From an uncultured Eubacteriales bacterium (GTDB lineage: Bacteria > Bacillota > Clostridia > Oscillospirales > Acutalibacteraceae): 16,866 nucleotides of DNA. Made by a program: the position numbers and the translations under genes. The DNA lies in assembly GCA_900319615.1 (NCBI GenBank), contig ONPE01000038.1, positions 1 to 16,866 on the forward strand, given 5' to 3'. The notes beneath the pieces are model-generated. The model was not told the DNA's origin, ran no database searches, and saw nothing but the letters and a program-made list of their open reading frames with translations. Every line of letters starts with the position of its first letter. Positions within the stretch are counted from its first letter, which is position 1. Shown here piece after piece: positions 1 to 6,922 of this stretch.

Positions 1-1389
1 CTCGCCCATCCCATGGTCGCCTTGACCGCTTTGTTCCAGCCTGCGATCTCGGCTTCACGGACGGCTTCTTCCATAGACGGCAGGAACTCACGCTCCATGC
101 TCCAATGTTGCCTTACGTCCTCCTTATCCTTCCAGAAGCCTACCGCAAGCCCTGCGAGATACGACGCGCCCATAGCGGTGGTCTCTACGCACGACGGTCT
201 GTGTACGGGAGCGCCGATTATATCAGCCTGAAACTGCATGAGGAAGTTGTTCATGCTTGCGCCGCCGTCCACCCTCAGGGAGCCCAGATGTATGCCCGAA
301 TCAAGCTCCATCGCGTGCAGCACATCGTTGGTCTGGAAAGCGAGAGACTCTAGAGTCGCCCTGATGAGGTGGTATTTGTTCACGCCGCGCGTGAGCCCCA
401 CGATCGCGCCTCTGGCGTAGGGATCCCAGTAGGGAGCGCCCAGACCGGTGAAAGCGGGCACCACATAGCAGCCGGCGGTATCGCTGACGCGTGTGGCGAA
501 ATACTCACTGTCGGGCGAGCCGTCTATCAGCCGCAGCTCATCTCTGAGCCACTGTATAGCCGCTCCAGCGACGTATACGGAGCCCTCGAGAGCGTAATCC
601 ACTTTACCGTCCAAGCCCCAGGCGATCGTCGTGAGCAGGCCGTTCTCGGAGAACCTGCTGGTCGCCTGCAGCCCCGGCTATCGGGATGGCTCCGCCGAAG
701 AACTCGGGGTCGCTCTCGCCGTAGATACAGCTCGAGGGCTTCACCTCGGGCAGCATGGAGGCAGGTATATCGAGCTCACGCAGGATATCCTCATCCCACG
801 TGAGGGTGTTGATGTTGAACAGCATGGTGCGCGACGCGTTGGAATAATCCGTAACGTGTATCCTGCCCTTGCTCAGCTTGTACATCAGCCACGTGTCCAC
901 GGTGCCGAAGAGCAGGTCGCCGTGCACGGCGCGTTCGCGTGCGCCCTCGACATTCTCGAGTATCCAGCGAACCTTTGTAGCCGAGAAGTACGGGTCGATG
1001 ACCAGGCCTGTCTTCTGTCGAAAGCTCTCGGTCAGCCCCCTGTCCTTAAGCTCGTCGGCGCAATCCGAGGTGCGGCGGCACTGCCAGACTATCGCGTGGC
1101 TGACCGGCTGACCCGTCACCCTGTCCCAGACTATCGTTGTCTCGCGCTGGTTGGTGATGCCTATTGCGGCGATCTCGTCGTAAGTCGCGCCGATGTTTCG
1201 CATGGCTTCTCTCGCTACCGAAAGCTGAGTCTGCCATATCTCGTTAGCGTCGTGCTCTACCCATCCGGGCTGCGGAAAATACTGGGTGAATTCCTTTTGC
1301 GCCATAGAGCGGATATTGCCCTCGCGGTCAAAGAGGATACAGCGGTTCGAGGTCGTGCCCGAGTCGAGCGCCATGATGTACTTCTTCAT
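1..1389 (-). pseudogene. glpK: Glycerol kinase, frameshifted by an internal deletion, C-terminus cut by window edge
   Basis: Glycerol kinase (FGGY family) phosphorylates glycerol to glycerol-3-phosphate with ATP in the cytoplasm. The start ATG at 1389 has AGGAGG six bases upstream. The N-terminal part (1389 to about 655, 245 codons) opens with the phosphate-binding MALDSGTTSNRCILFD, carries the FGGY signature 1 around YFSATKVRWILEN, and reaches the catalytic GDQQ. The frame then fails and stops at 604. In the next frame the gene resumes immediately as FSENGLLTTIAWGLDG and continues without a stop to base 1, including GGASMNNF and FGGY signature 2 (GAIVGLTRGVNKYHLIRATLES). Compared with the family, about 33 residues holding the NTYGTGxF ATP-site loop are missing, a loss of about 98 nt. 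About 495 residues would be expected in total, so only a few residues lie beyond the edge. The family call is secure. Whether the lesion is real or an assembly error cannot be decided here. Confidence 0.9.
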
Positions 1390-1416
1390 AACTGCCTCCT
1401 GATGTCATATATAGTT

Positions 1417-1425
1417 ATTATAACA
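1417..1425 (-). promoter_or_regulatory. Extended -10 promoter of glpK
   Basis: On the minus strand the sequence reads TGTTATAAT, an extended -10 box with a consensus TATAAT hexamer. No good -35 is visible 17 bases upstream. It lies about 30 bases upstream of the glpK ATG and would give a short leader carrying the AGGAGG ribosome binding site at 1395-1400. Confidence 0.55.
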
Positions 1426-1490
1426 GAAAATGCGGCTTTTTATCTACCTCAATAGCATACAAAAAATCCGATAAATCTTGTACAATATGC

Positions 1491-1520
1491 TTGCTCTGCA
1501 GCTGCAGGTTGGTATATAAT
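1491..1520 (+). promoter_or_regulatory. Promoter of the dehydrogenase-phosphatase operon
   Basis: TTGCTC (1491-1496) and a consensus TATAAT (1515-1520) are separated by 18 bases. This gives an untranslated leader of about 85 bases to the ATG at 1613. The -35 overlaps the first of two copies of CAATATGCTTG (1483-1493 and 1547-1557), which could be an operator pair. Confidence 0.6.
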
Positions 1521-1565
1521 ACCTCTATAGGCAATACCGCACAAATCAATATGCTTGTCTTGCCG

Positions 1566-1595
1566 ATAAAAAAGAGAACCGCATGACAACGGTTC
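1566..1595 (-). terminator. Terminator-like hairpin read on the minus strand, inside the plus-strand leader
   Basis: GAACCG (1576-1581) pairs with CGGTTC (1590-1595) around an 8-base loop. On the minus strand it is followed by TCTTTTTTAT, the form of an intrinsic terminator. It would stop antisense transcription heading from the dehydrogenase gene towards glpK. On the plus strand it is simply a hairpin in the leader with no following T-run. Confidence 0.45.
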
Positions 1596-1612
1596 CCGAT
1601 ACGAGGTGCGAT

Positions 1613-2554
1613 ATGAAAATAGTTTTGACCGACGCTAAGACCGTCACACAGGGCGACCTCTCCCTCGCCCCGCTCGAAGAATTCGGGGAGGTCATCGTCA
1701 ACGGGATAACGCCGTATGATAAGATAGCCGAGACCGTCCGCGACGCCGACATGATAATCTGCAACAAGACTCCGCTGAACGCCGAGACCCTGCGATATGC
1801 GGATCACCTGCGCTACATCGGGCTGTTCGCCACCGGCTACAACAACATCGACACCGCCTACTGCCGCGAGCACGGGATCACCGTATGCAACGCCGGCTCA
1901 TACAGCACCGACGCGGTGTGCCAGAACACCTTCGCCCTGATCCTCGAATGCCTAAACCGCACGGGCGACTACAACCGCTTTGTGCATGACGGCGGCTGGA
2001 AGAACAGCAAGACCTTCTCCCCCTTCGTCTACCCTCTCAACGAGATCTCGGGCAAGACGCTCGGCATAATCGGCTACGGCACCATCGGCAAGGCTGTGGG
2101 CAGGGTAGCCGAGGCGTTCAATATGCGCGTGCTGAAGCTCCGCAGGCATGATGAAGCCGACAGCAGCTTTGTCGACCTCGACACCCTCCTGAAAGAGAGC
2201 GATATCGTCACCGTACACTGTCCGCTCAACGACGGCTCGTACCGCCTGATAGATGGAAAAGCTATCGCCAAGATGAAGGACGGCGCGATCTTCATCAACA
2301 CCGCCCGGGGCGGAGTCATGGATGAAAACGCAGTCGCCGACGCGCTCAAAAGCGGCAAGCTCGCATACGCAGGAATAGATGTACTCGATACCGAGCCTAT
2401 GGCGCAGGACTGCCCCCTTTGCGGCATAGAAAACTGCATCATCACACCGCATATATCGTGGGCTCCGATGGAGACGCGCGTCCGCCTGATGGGTATAGTC
2501 TGCGACAATATCCGCGGCTTTCTCAACGGCGAGCCGAAGAACGTGGTGAATTGA
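1613..2554 (+). CDS. D-isomer 2-hydroxyacid dehydrogenase, glycerate dehydrogenase/hydroxypyruvate reductase type
   Basis: A 313-residue cytoplasmic oxidoreductase that probably interconverts hydroxypyruvate and D-glycerate with a nicotinamide cofactor. The start at 1613 (MKIVLTDAKT) is preferred because GAGGTG lies just upstream; an in-frame ATG at 1583 has no ribosome site and falls in a hairpin. The substrate domain has LFATGYNNID and NAGSYSTDAVCQNTFALILE, which is very like HprA-type enzymes. The Rossmann motif GIIGYGTIGKAVGR follows. The catalytic Arg is in NTARGGVMDE, the Glu in DVLDTEPM and the His in TPHISWAP. After the second Rossmann strand the sequence is KLRRHDE, where NAD enzymes usually have an acidic residue; the arginines may favour NADP(H), which is inference. 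The stop codon overlaps the ribosome site of the next gene, nine bases away, so the two are co-transcribed. Exact substrate is uncertain; family is secure. Confidence 0.9.
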   Translation: MKIVLTDAKTVTQGDLSLAPLEEFGEVIVNGITPYDKIAETVRDADMIICNKTPLNAETLRYADHLRYIGLFATGYNNIDTAYCREHGITVCNAGSYSTDAVCQNTFALILECLNRTGDYNRFVHDGGWKNSKTFSPFVYPLNEISGKTLGIIGYGTIGKAVGRVAEAFNMRVLKLRRHDEADSSFVDLDTLLKESDIVTVHCPLNDGSYRLIDGKAIAKMKDGAIFINTARGGVMDENAVADALKSGKLAYAGIDVLDTEPMAQDCPLCGIENCIITPHISWAPMETRVRLMGIVCDNIRGFLNGEPKNVVN

Positions 2555-2563
2555 GGGAACAGT

Positions 2564-3022
2564 ATGATCAATATTATGTTTGTCTGCCACGGCAATATCT
2601 GCCGCAGCCCGATGGCAGAGTTCGTCATGAAGAAATACGTCCGCGAGGCAGGGCTCGAAAATAGATTTTATATAGCCTCAGCCGCGACAAGCCGCGAGGA
2701 GATCGGCAACCCCGTCTATCCTCCGGCGCGCCGTATGCTGATGCAGCACGGTATCTCCTGCTCCGGCAAAAAGGCTGTGCAGATGACAGCCGCCGACTAT
2801 GTCCGCTATGACTACATCGTCATCATGGACGCCAACAACCGCCGCAACCTTATGCGTATAATCGGCAGCGACCCCGAGGGCAAGGTGAGCCGGCTGATGG
2901 ATTTTACCGACCGTCCGCACGACGTCGCCGACCCTTGGTATACGGGCGACTTTGAGCTGACGTACAAGGACGTCGACGAGGGCTGCAGAGCTCTGCTCGA
3001 TCACATACTTGATCAGGCGTAG
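2564..3022 (+). CDS. Low-molecular-weight protein tyrosine phosphatase
   Basis: A 152-residue cytoplasmic phosphatase of the LMW-PTP/arsenate-reductase fold. The N-terminal P-loop VCHGNICRSPMAE fits CX5R-S, with nucleophile Cys8 and Arg14. The general acid Asp is in DPWYTGDFE near residue 126, followed by the typical Tyr. Length is usual for the family (about 150). The start is fixed by GAGGGA, which overlaps the TGA of the upstream dehydrogenase, indicating a tight operon and possible translational coupling. In Firmicutes, paralogues dephosphorylate phosphotyrosine or phosphoarginine on proteins; the specificity here is unknown. The last 10 bases overlap the 3' end of the convergent small gene at 3013-3267. 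An arsenate reductase is less likely, because the characteristic extra cysteines of ArsC are not evident. Confidence 0.9.
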   Translation: MINIMFVCHGNICRSPMAEFVMKKYVREAGLENRFYIASAATSREEIGNPVYPPARRMLMQHGISCSGKKAVQMTAADYVRYDYIVIMDANNRRNLMRIIGSDPEGKVSRLMDFTDRPHDVADPWYTGDFELTYKDVDEGCRALLDHILDQA

Positions 3023-3267
3023 ATCAGCCGCGCCGTAGTGTCGAAATCGTAGTGCATATTGATCATGCGAACAGCCTCGCCGACAACGCGGGTCAGGCTG
3101 CGCTCGATGGCGGCGATGGGATAGCTGTCGTCGAGGGTCACATACTTCAGCCTCCAGCCGCGTTCTCCCCTCTCAGCGCGCATGACGCGCATTGATCTCA
3201 TCTCACCTGTCGCCTCTTTAGCGGCATTTATCACATACTCGGGCTTGATAATGCTTGTTCCGTTCAT
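3013..3267 (-). CDS. Small protein of unknown function (84 aa)
   Basis: I do not recognise this protein. It is 84 residues, starting MNGTSIIKPEYVINAAKEATGE and ending DFDTTARLIYA, with no membrane segment, no cysteine pair and no known motif. It is rich in Arg and Glu in the middle (RVMRAERGERGWRLKY) and looks like a small alpha/beta domain. It is supported as a gene by a strong AGGAGG seven bases before its ATG and by a TATAAT box on the minus strand at 3300-3305. It overlaps the tyrosine phosphatase gene tail-to-tail by 10 bases. The ribosome-site context ACATCAGGAGG is almost the same as that of glpK (GACATCAGGAGG). There is no clear terminator beyond its stop within the overlapping gene. 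Confidence 0.7.
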   Translation of the reverse strand: MNGTSIIKPEYVINAAKEATGEMRSMRVMRAERGERGWRLKYVTLDDSYPIAAIERSLTRVVGEAVRMINMHYDFDTTARLIYA

Positions 3268-3299
3268 AGTCGTCCTCCTGATGTTTATCTTATGCCTCT

Positions 3300-3305
3300 A
3301 TTATA
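3300..3305 (-). promoter_or_regulatory. Possible -10 box of the 84-aa gene
   Basis: A consensus TATAAT on the minus strand lies about 33 bases before the ATG at 3267. Seventeen bases upstream only GTTTAT is found, a weak -35. The rest of 3306-3400 is AT-rich and shows no gene. Confidence 0.4.
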
Positions 3306-3396
3306 CATCAGTATAAGTACGATAAACGGGACTTGGTGCAAATCCATAAAAAAGTTAATTGTAAAAGTAAACGCAAGTAATACCCCGCATTTACTA

Positions 3397-3443
3397 TTAT
3401 TAAAAATCGCTCTGTTTACGGAAAGCTATCCGCAGACAGAGCG
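3397..3443 (-). terminator. Intrinsic terminator of the ABC-F gene
   Basis: Read on the minus strand, just after the TAA at 3448, CGCTCTGT pairs with ACAGAGCG (arms 3436-3443 and 3408-3415), with an inner CGGA/TCCG stem. It is followed by ATTTTTAATA. The 36-base hairpin is closely related to that at 8327-8362 (first 16 bases identical when each is read in the sense of its own gene). Confidence 0.8.
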
Positions 3444-3447
3444 TTGT

Positions 3448-5355
3448 TTATTCTGTATCTTCCTGTAATTCAGCCCAGAGGTCGTAGAGCTCCTCGAGGC
3501 GCGCGTGCTTTTCTTCAAGCTCCGAGGTCAGCGCCATGAGCTGTTCATAGTCGCTCTGCACCTGCTCATCGGACAGCTGCTCCTGCAGCTCCTGAGCCCT
3601 CGACTCGAGCTCCTCGATCTCGGCTTCGGTTTTGGCGAGCTGAGTTTTGCGCTTGCGCTCCTCGCTCTGGCGCAGCTTCTTGAGCTGCCAGTCGTTGAGG
3701 GGCTTTTCTTTTTTCTGCGCGGGCTGAGAGTCATCCGGAGCCGCCTGAGCGGACACACGCTCCAGATAGCTGTCGTAGTTGCCGAGATACTCGGTCACGC
3801 CGTCCTTGTTCAGCGCGAGCACACGGTCGGCGAGCTTGTTGATGAAGTAGCGGTCGTGGCTGATGACGACCAGCGTGCCCTCATACTCCTGCAGGGTGCT
3901 CTCGAGAGCCTCGCGTGAGCCTGCGTCGAGGTGGTTGGTCGGCTCGTCAAGCAGCAGCAGATTGAAGCCGCCGAGCATGAGCTTAAGCAGAGATATCCTT
4001 GCGCGTTCGCCGCCGCTCATAGCCGAAAGCGGCTTGTACACCTCATCGCCCTTGAAGAGGAACGCCGCGAGGGATGACCGCACCTTGGTCTCGGTCATGC
4101 GCGGATAGGTGTTCCATATCTCGTCGATGGCGGTGTTGTTGAGGTTCAGATTCTCCTGCATCTGGTCGAAGTAGCCGACGTCCACCATCGCGCCGAACTG
4201 ATATTCGCCGGCGTCGGGGCGGAGCTTGCCGTTGAGGATGCGGAAGAGGGTCGTCTTTCCGCAGCCGTTGTCGCCGAGGATGAAGACGCGCTCGCCCTTG
4301 GTTATGTGCATATCCACATCTTTGAACAGCCGCTTGTCGCCGAAGGCCTTGGATAGCCCCTTTGCCATCAGGACGTCGTTGCCGCTCTCGTGACGCGGCT
4401 CAAAGCGGAAACGTATATCCTCCAACGCCGACTCCGGCTCGACCAGATCAGCCTTGATGCGGTCGATCTCCTTCTGCTTCGACGCGGCTGTGCGCAGGTT
4501 GCGCTCGCGGTTCCATCGCTTTTGCTGCTCGATGATGCCCTCGATGCGGCGTATCTCCTTCATATCGTTGTCATACTTGCTTTGCAGGGCTTTTTCATAC
4601 GCCTGCTTCTTCTTGATGAACTCGGAGTATGAGCCCTTGTAGGTCATGCACTTGCCGTGCTCGATCTCGACGGTCTTGTCGGTAACGGCGTCGAGGAAAT
4701 ATCGGTCGTGGCTGATGATTATCGCGGCGCCCTTGAAGTCGCGCAAAAAGCCCTCCAGCCACGCTACCGAGGCTATATCGAGATGATTGGTCGGCTCGTC
4801 CAGCAACAGCAGCTCGGAGCCTGATAAAAGCAGCTTCAAGAGGCTGAGCTTTGAGCGCTGTCCTCCGCTTAGCGCGGATGTGGGCATGGCGAACTCCGCT
4901 TCACGGAATCCGAGCCCAAGCAGCGCCGAGCGCGTGCGGCTCTTGTAGGTCAGGCCTCCGTCGCGCTCGAAGCGCTCGATCAGCTCCGTCTGCTTCGCGA
5001 TCAGAGCGGTCATGTCGCCGGAGCCTTTCTCGACAGCAGAGTTGACCTCCTCTATCTCGTGCTCCATGAGCTTGAGATCGTCAAAGACAGACTCGAGCTC
5101 GTCGTAGATGCTCCTGCCGCCCACGGAGCAGGCGTGCTGTTCCATATAGCCGACGCGGCTGCCGCGCTCTACGGCGATAACGCCGGAAGAGGGCTCGAGC
5201 TCGCCGCACAGCAGCTTGAACAGGGTGGTCTTGCCGACGCCGTTCCTGCCGATGAGCCCGACCTTCTCGCGCGCAGCGACCTCGAAGCTCATATCTTCAA
5301 AAAGCGTCCTCTCGCCGAACGCCATAGACAACTTGCTGACCGACAGCACAGGCAT
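3448..5355 (-). CDS. ABC-F family ATPase with C-terminal coiled coil (Uup/YdiF-like)
   Basis: A 635-residue soluble protein with two ABC ATPase domains and no membrane segments, as in ABC-F translation factors and ribosome-protection proteins that act at the ribosomal E site. Domain 1 has Walker A GRNGVGKTT (residues 36-44), signature LSGGQRSKLS and Walker B LLLLDEPTNHLD. The interdomain linker carries many Arg and Lys (KKKQAYEKALQSKY, EQQKRWNRERNL). Domain 2 has GDNGCGKTT, MSGGERARIS and a second LLLLDEPTNHLD. The C-terminus (about residues 540-635) is a charged Glu/Lys/Leu coiled coil, as in Uup and YdiF. The start at 5355 (MPVLSVSKLSM) follows AGGGGTGG. A TTG-initiated 40-codon extension is open upstream but has no ribosome site and lies in a structured leader. 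Housekeeping versus antibiotic-resistance role cannot be told from sequence alone. Confidence 0.92.
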   Translation of the reverse strand: MPVLSVSKLSMAFGERTLFEDMSFEVAAREKVGLIGRNGVGKTTLFKLLCGELEPSSGVIAVERGSRVGYMEQHACSVGGRSIYDELESVFDDLKLMEHEIEEVNSAVEKGSGDMTALIAKQTELIERFERDGGLTYKSRTRSALLGLGFREAEFAMPTSALSGGQRSKLSLLKLLLSGSELLLLDEPTNHLDIASVAWLEGFLRDFKGAAIIISHDRYFLDAVTDKTVEIEHGKCMTYKGSYSEFIKKKQAYEKALQSKYDNDMKEIRRIEGIIEQQKRWNRERNLRTAASKQKEIDRIKADLVEPESALEDIRFRFEPRHESGNDVLMAKGLSKAFGDKRLFKDVDMHITKGERVFILGDNGCGKTTLFRILNGKLRPDAGEYQFGAMVDVGYFDQMQENLNLNNTAIDEIWNTYPRMTETKVRSSLAAFLFKGDEVYKPLSAMSGGERARISLLKLMLGGFNLLLLDEPTNHLDAGSREALESTLQEYEGTLVVISHDRYFINKLADRVLALNKDGVTEYLGNYDSYLERVSAQAAPDDSQPAQKKEKPLNDWQLKKLRQSEERKRKTQLAKTEAEIEELESRAQELQEQLSDEQVQSDYEQLMALTSELEEKHARLEELYDLWAELQEDTE

Positions 5356-5397
5356 ATAACCACCCCTTTCATTTTTTAGTATTTGTGAGGGACACAA

Positions 5398-5444
5398 AAC
5401 AAGGTCAAGATCGCCGCGACGGAACCTTGTTCCTACTCGCGGTG
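5398..5444 (-). promoter_or_regulatory. Structured 5' leader of the ABC-F gene, two competing hairpins
   Basis: The transcript from the promoter at 5507-5535 has a leader of about 145 bases. On the minus strand CACCGCGA (5437-5444) pairs with TCGCGGCG (5412-5419, one mismatch) around a perfect inner hairpin GGAAC-AAG-GTTCC (5421-5433). Alternatively AACAAGGT (5424-5431) pairs with ACCTTGTT (5398-5405). The two folds share bases and cannot coexist. Neither ends in a T-run typical of a terminator, so any control would be by attenuation of a different kind or by translation. Pairing is seen; function is inference. Confidence 0.45.
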
Positions 5445-5506
5445 ACTGTTTTTTTGCGTCCTTCTGAAATCTCAACCGATAAACGGTATCATGGGTCCGG
5501 TAATAT

Positions 5507-5535
5507 ATTGTACATTAAATCCGCGAAAAGAGCAA
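5507..5535 (-). promoter_or_regulatory. Promoter of the ABC-F gene
   Basis: On the minus strand TTGCTC (5530-5535) and TACAAT (5507-5512) are separated by exactly 17 bases. This puts the transcript start near 5500, about 145 bases before the chosen ATG. Confidence 0.6.
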
Positions 5536-5558
5536 TACTTATTTTTCGGCATTAACGC

Positions 5559-5587
5559 TTGCCTTTATACCGATAAAATGTTATGAT
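5559..5587 (+). promoter_or_regulatory. Promoter of the membrane-anchored EEP-family gene
   Basis: TTGCCT (5559-5564) and TATGAT (5582-5587) are separated by 17 bases. The start site would be near 5594, leaving a 30-base leader with AAGGAG at 5612-5617. It is arranged back to back with the ABC-F promoter. Confidence 0.6.
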
Positions 5588-5624
5588 TGATGACATAAAC
5601 AAATTATAGAGAAGGAGCATGCTT

Positions 5625-6737
5625 ATGTACGTCAATCAACCTCTAAATCCCAAGAAAAAACGCCGCTGGTGGCTGATACCCCTCATAGCGATCGCGCTGG
5701 TGCTGGTGGTCGTCATCGGCTATGTAACGTATGTGTTTTCCTCCTACACACGGATAGCCGACTTCACCCCGATAGAGCCAAACGGAACCGCAAAGAGCGA
5801 ATCCGTCAAGCTTGATAAAGAGTACACCGCCCTGACCTACAACGTCGGCTTCGGCGCGTACACGCCGGACTTCTCCTTCTTCATGGACGGCGGCGAAAGC
5901 TCATGGGCAAAATCCAAAGAGAGCGTTGTCGAATGTATCGACGGGGTTGCCGATGTCATCGAAGAGAACAAGACCGATTTCGCCCTGCTGCAGGAGGTAG
6001 ACTACGACTCGACCCGCTCCTACCATGTCGACGAGCGCAGTCAGCTCATAGAAAGATTCCCGGATCACAGCAGCGTCTTCGCGATAAACTACCACTCCCC
6101 GTTCCTGATGTATCCGTTCACACAGCCTCACGGAGCCTCATACAGCGGTTTGCTTACCCTCAGCGAGAGCCCGATCAACTCAGCTGTCAGACGCAGCTTA
6201 CCTATTACAACCGACATCAAGAAGCTTCTCGATCTCGACCGCTGCTACAGCGTCATCGCGATCCCTGTCGAAAACGGCAAGGATCTCATGATCTACAACA
6301 CTCACATGAGCGCCTACGGCACCAACGGCGGTCTGCTGGAGCAGCAGCTCAACATGATCTTCGAAGACATGAAGGCTGAGTACGACAACGGCAACTACGT
6401 CATCTGCGGCGGCGACTTCAACCACGACTTCCCCGGCGGCAGCAAGTACAAGCTCAACGACAGCGTCACCGAGGAGGAAGAGGCTTTGTCATGGGCTCAG
6501 GATTTCCCTGCGGAGCTGATACCCGAGGGCTTCAGCCGTGTTATCGACTATAACAGCGGCCTGACCGTTCCTTCGGCGCGCAACGCCGATATCCCCTACG
6601 GTGAGGACAGCTTCGTGATCACCCTCGACGGCTTCATCGTATCCGACAACATAGAGATCACGTTTTCGGATGTCCTTGATATAGGCTTCAAATACAGCGA
6701 CCACAACCCGGTCAAGATGAAGTTCAAGCTCAAGTGA
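5625..6737 (+). CDS. Membrane-anchored endonuclease/exonuclease/phosphatase (EEP) family hydrolase
   Basis: A 370-residue metal-dependent phosphodiesterase of the DNase I-like fold. The basic N-terminus (KKKRR) precedes one hydrophobic helix (residues about 15-38, rich in Val and Leu), so the catalytic domain is probably displayed outside the membrane. Conserved motifs appear in order: the Asn in LTYNVGFG, the metal-binding Glu in LLQEVD, the His in YNTHMSAYG, Asp/Asn in CGGDFNHD, Asp in TLDGFIVSD, and the terminal Asp-His in YSDHNPVKMKF. The catalytic set is therefore complete. ATG 5625 is preferred over ATG 5619, because AAGGAG lies seven bases before the former and only one before the latter. 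The substrate could be nucleic acid, a phospholipid head group or a sugar phosphate; sequence does not decide. It has its own promoter and appears monocistronic. No convincing terminator follows. Confidence 0.85.
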   Translation: MYVNQPLNPKKKRRWWLIPLIAIALVLVVVIGYVTYVFSSYTRIADFTPIEPNGTAKSESVKLDKEYTALTYNVGFGAYTPDFSFFMDGGESSWAKSKESVVECIDGVADVIEENKTDFALLQEVDYDSTRSYHVDERSQLIERFPDHSSVFAINYHSPFLMYPFTQPHGASYSGLLTLSESPINSAVRRSLPITTDIKKLLDLDRCYSVIAIPVENGKDLMIYNTHMSAYGTNGGLLEQQLNMIFEDMKAEYDNGNYVICGGDFNHDFPGGSKYKLNDSVTEEEEALSWAQDFPAELIPEGFSRVIDYNSGLTVPSARNADIPYGEDSFVITLDGFIVSDNIEITFSDVLDIGFKYSDHNPVKMKFKLK

Positions 6738-6845
6738 TACTTAGTCCAATCAAAACGCAATAGATGTTAATGGGTTTGATTTGAGCTTAGTATAGGTGCA
6801 TAATAATCGCAGACGATGAAAGAATATGTAATTTGCGCTCTTCTA

Positions 6846-6874
6846 TTGTCAATGTGCGTCGAATATGGTATAAT
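6846..6874 (+). promoter_or_regulatory. Strong promoter of the sodium symporter gene
   Basis: TTGTCA (6846-6851) and TATAAT (6869-6874) with 17-base spacing form a near-consensus vegetative promoter, the best in the window. The leader to the ATG at 6923 is about 40 bases. Confidence 0.8.
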
Positions 6875-6922
6875 ATAATTTAGCACATTTGCACCGGCAT
6901 AAACCTATTGAGGAGTAGAAAC

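Noticed and set aside
631..1455. Long plus-strand open frame opposite glpK
   Set aside because: It is a frame shadow of the glycerol kinase gene, with no ribosome site and a composition set by the opposite strand.
1952..2590. Long minus-strand open frame opposite the dehydrogenase
   Set aside because: Shadow of a clearly recognised gene with complete catalytic motifs; no start site or family features.
2564..3022. Arsenate reductase
   Set aside because: The P-loop fits both families, but the extra redox cysteines of thioredoxin-type ArsC are not evident and the DPWYTGD acid loop fits tyrosine phosphatases.
5356..5475. N-terminal 40-residue extension of the ABC-F protein from TTG
   Set aside because: No ribosome site precedes the TTG, while a good one precedes ATG 5355 where the ABC domain begins; the region is better explained as a leader.
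6748..6785. Terminator after the EEP gene (AATCAAA/TTTGATT)
   Set aside because: The stem is AT-only with a long loop and no following T-run, too weak to call.
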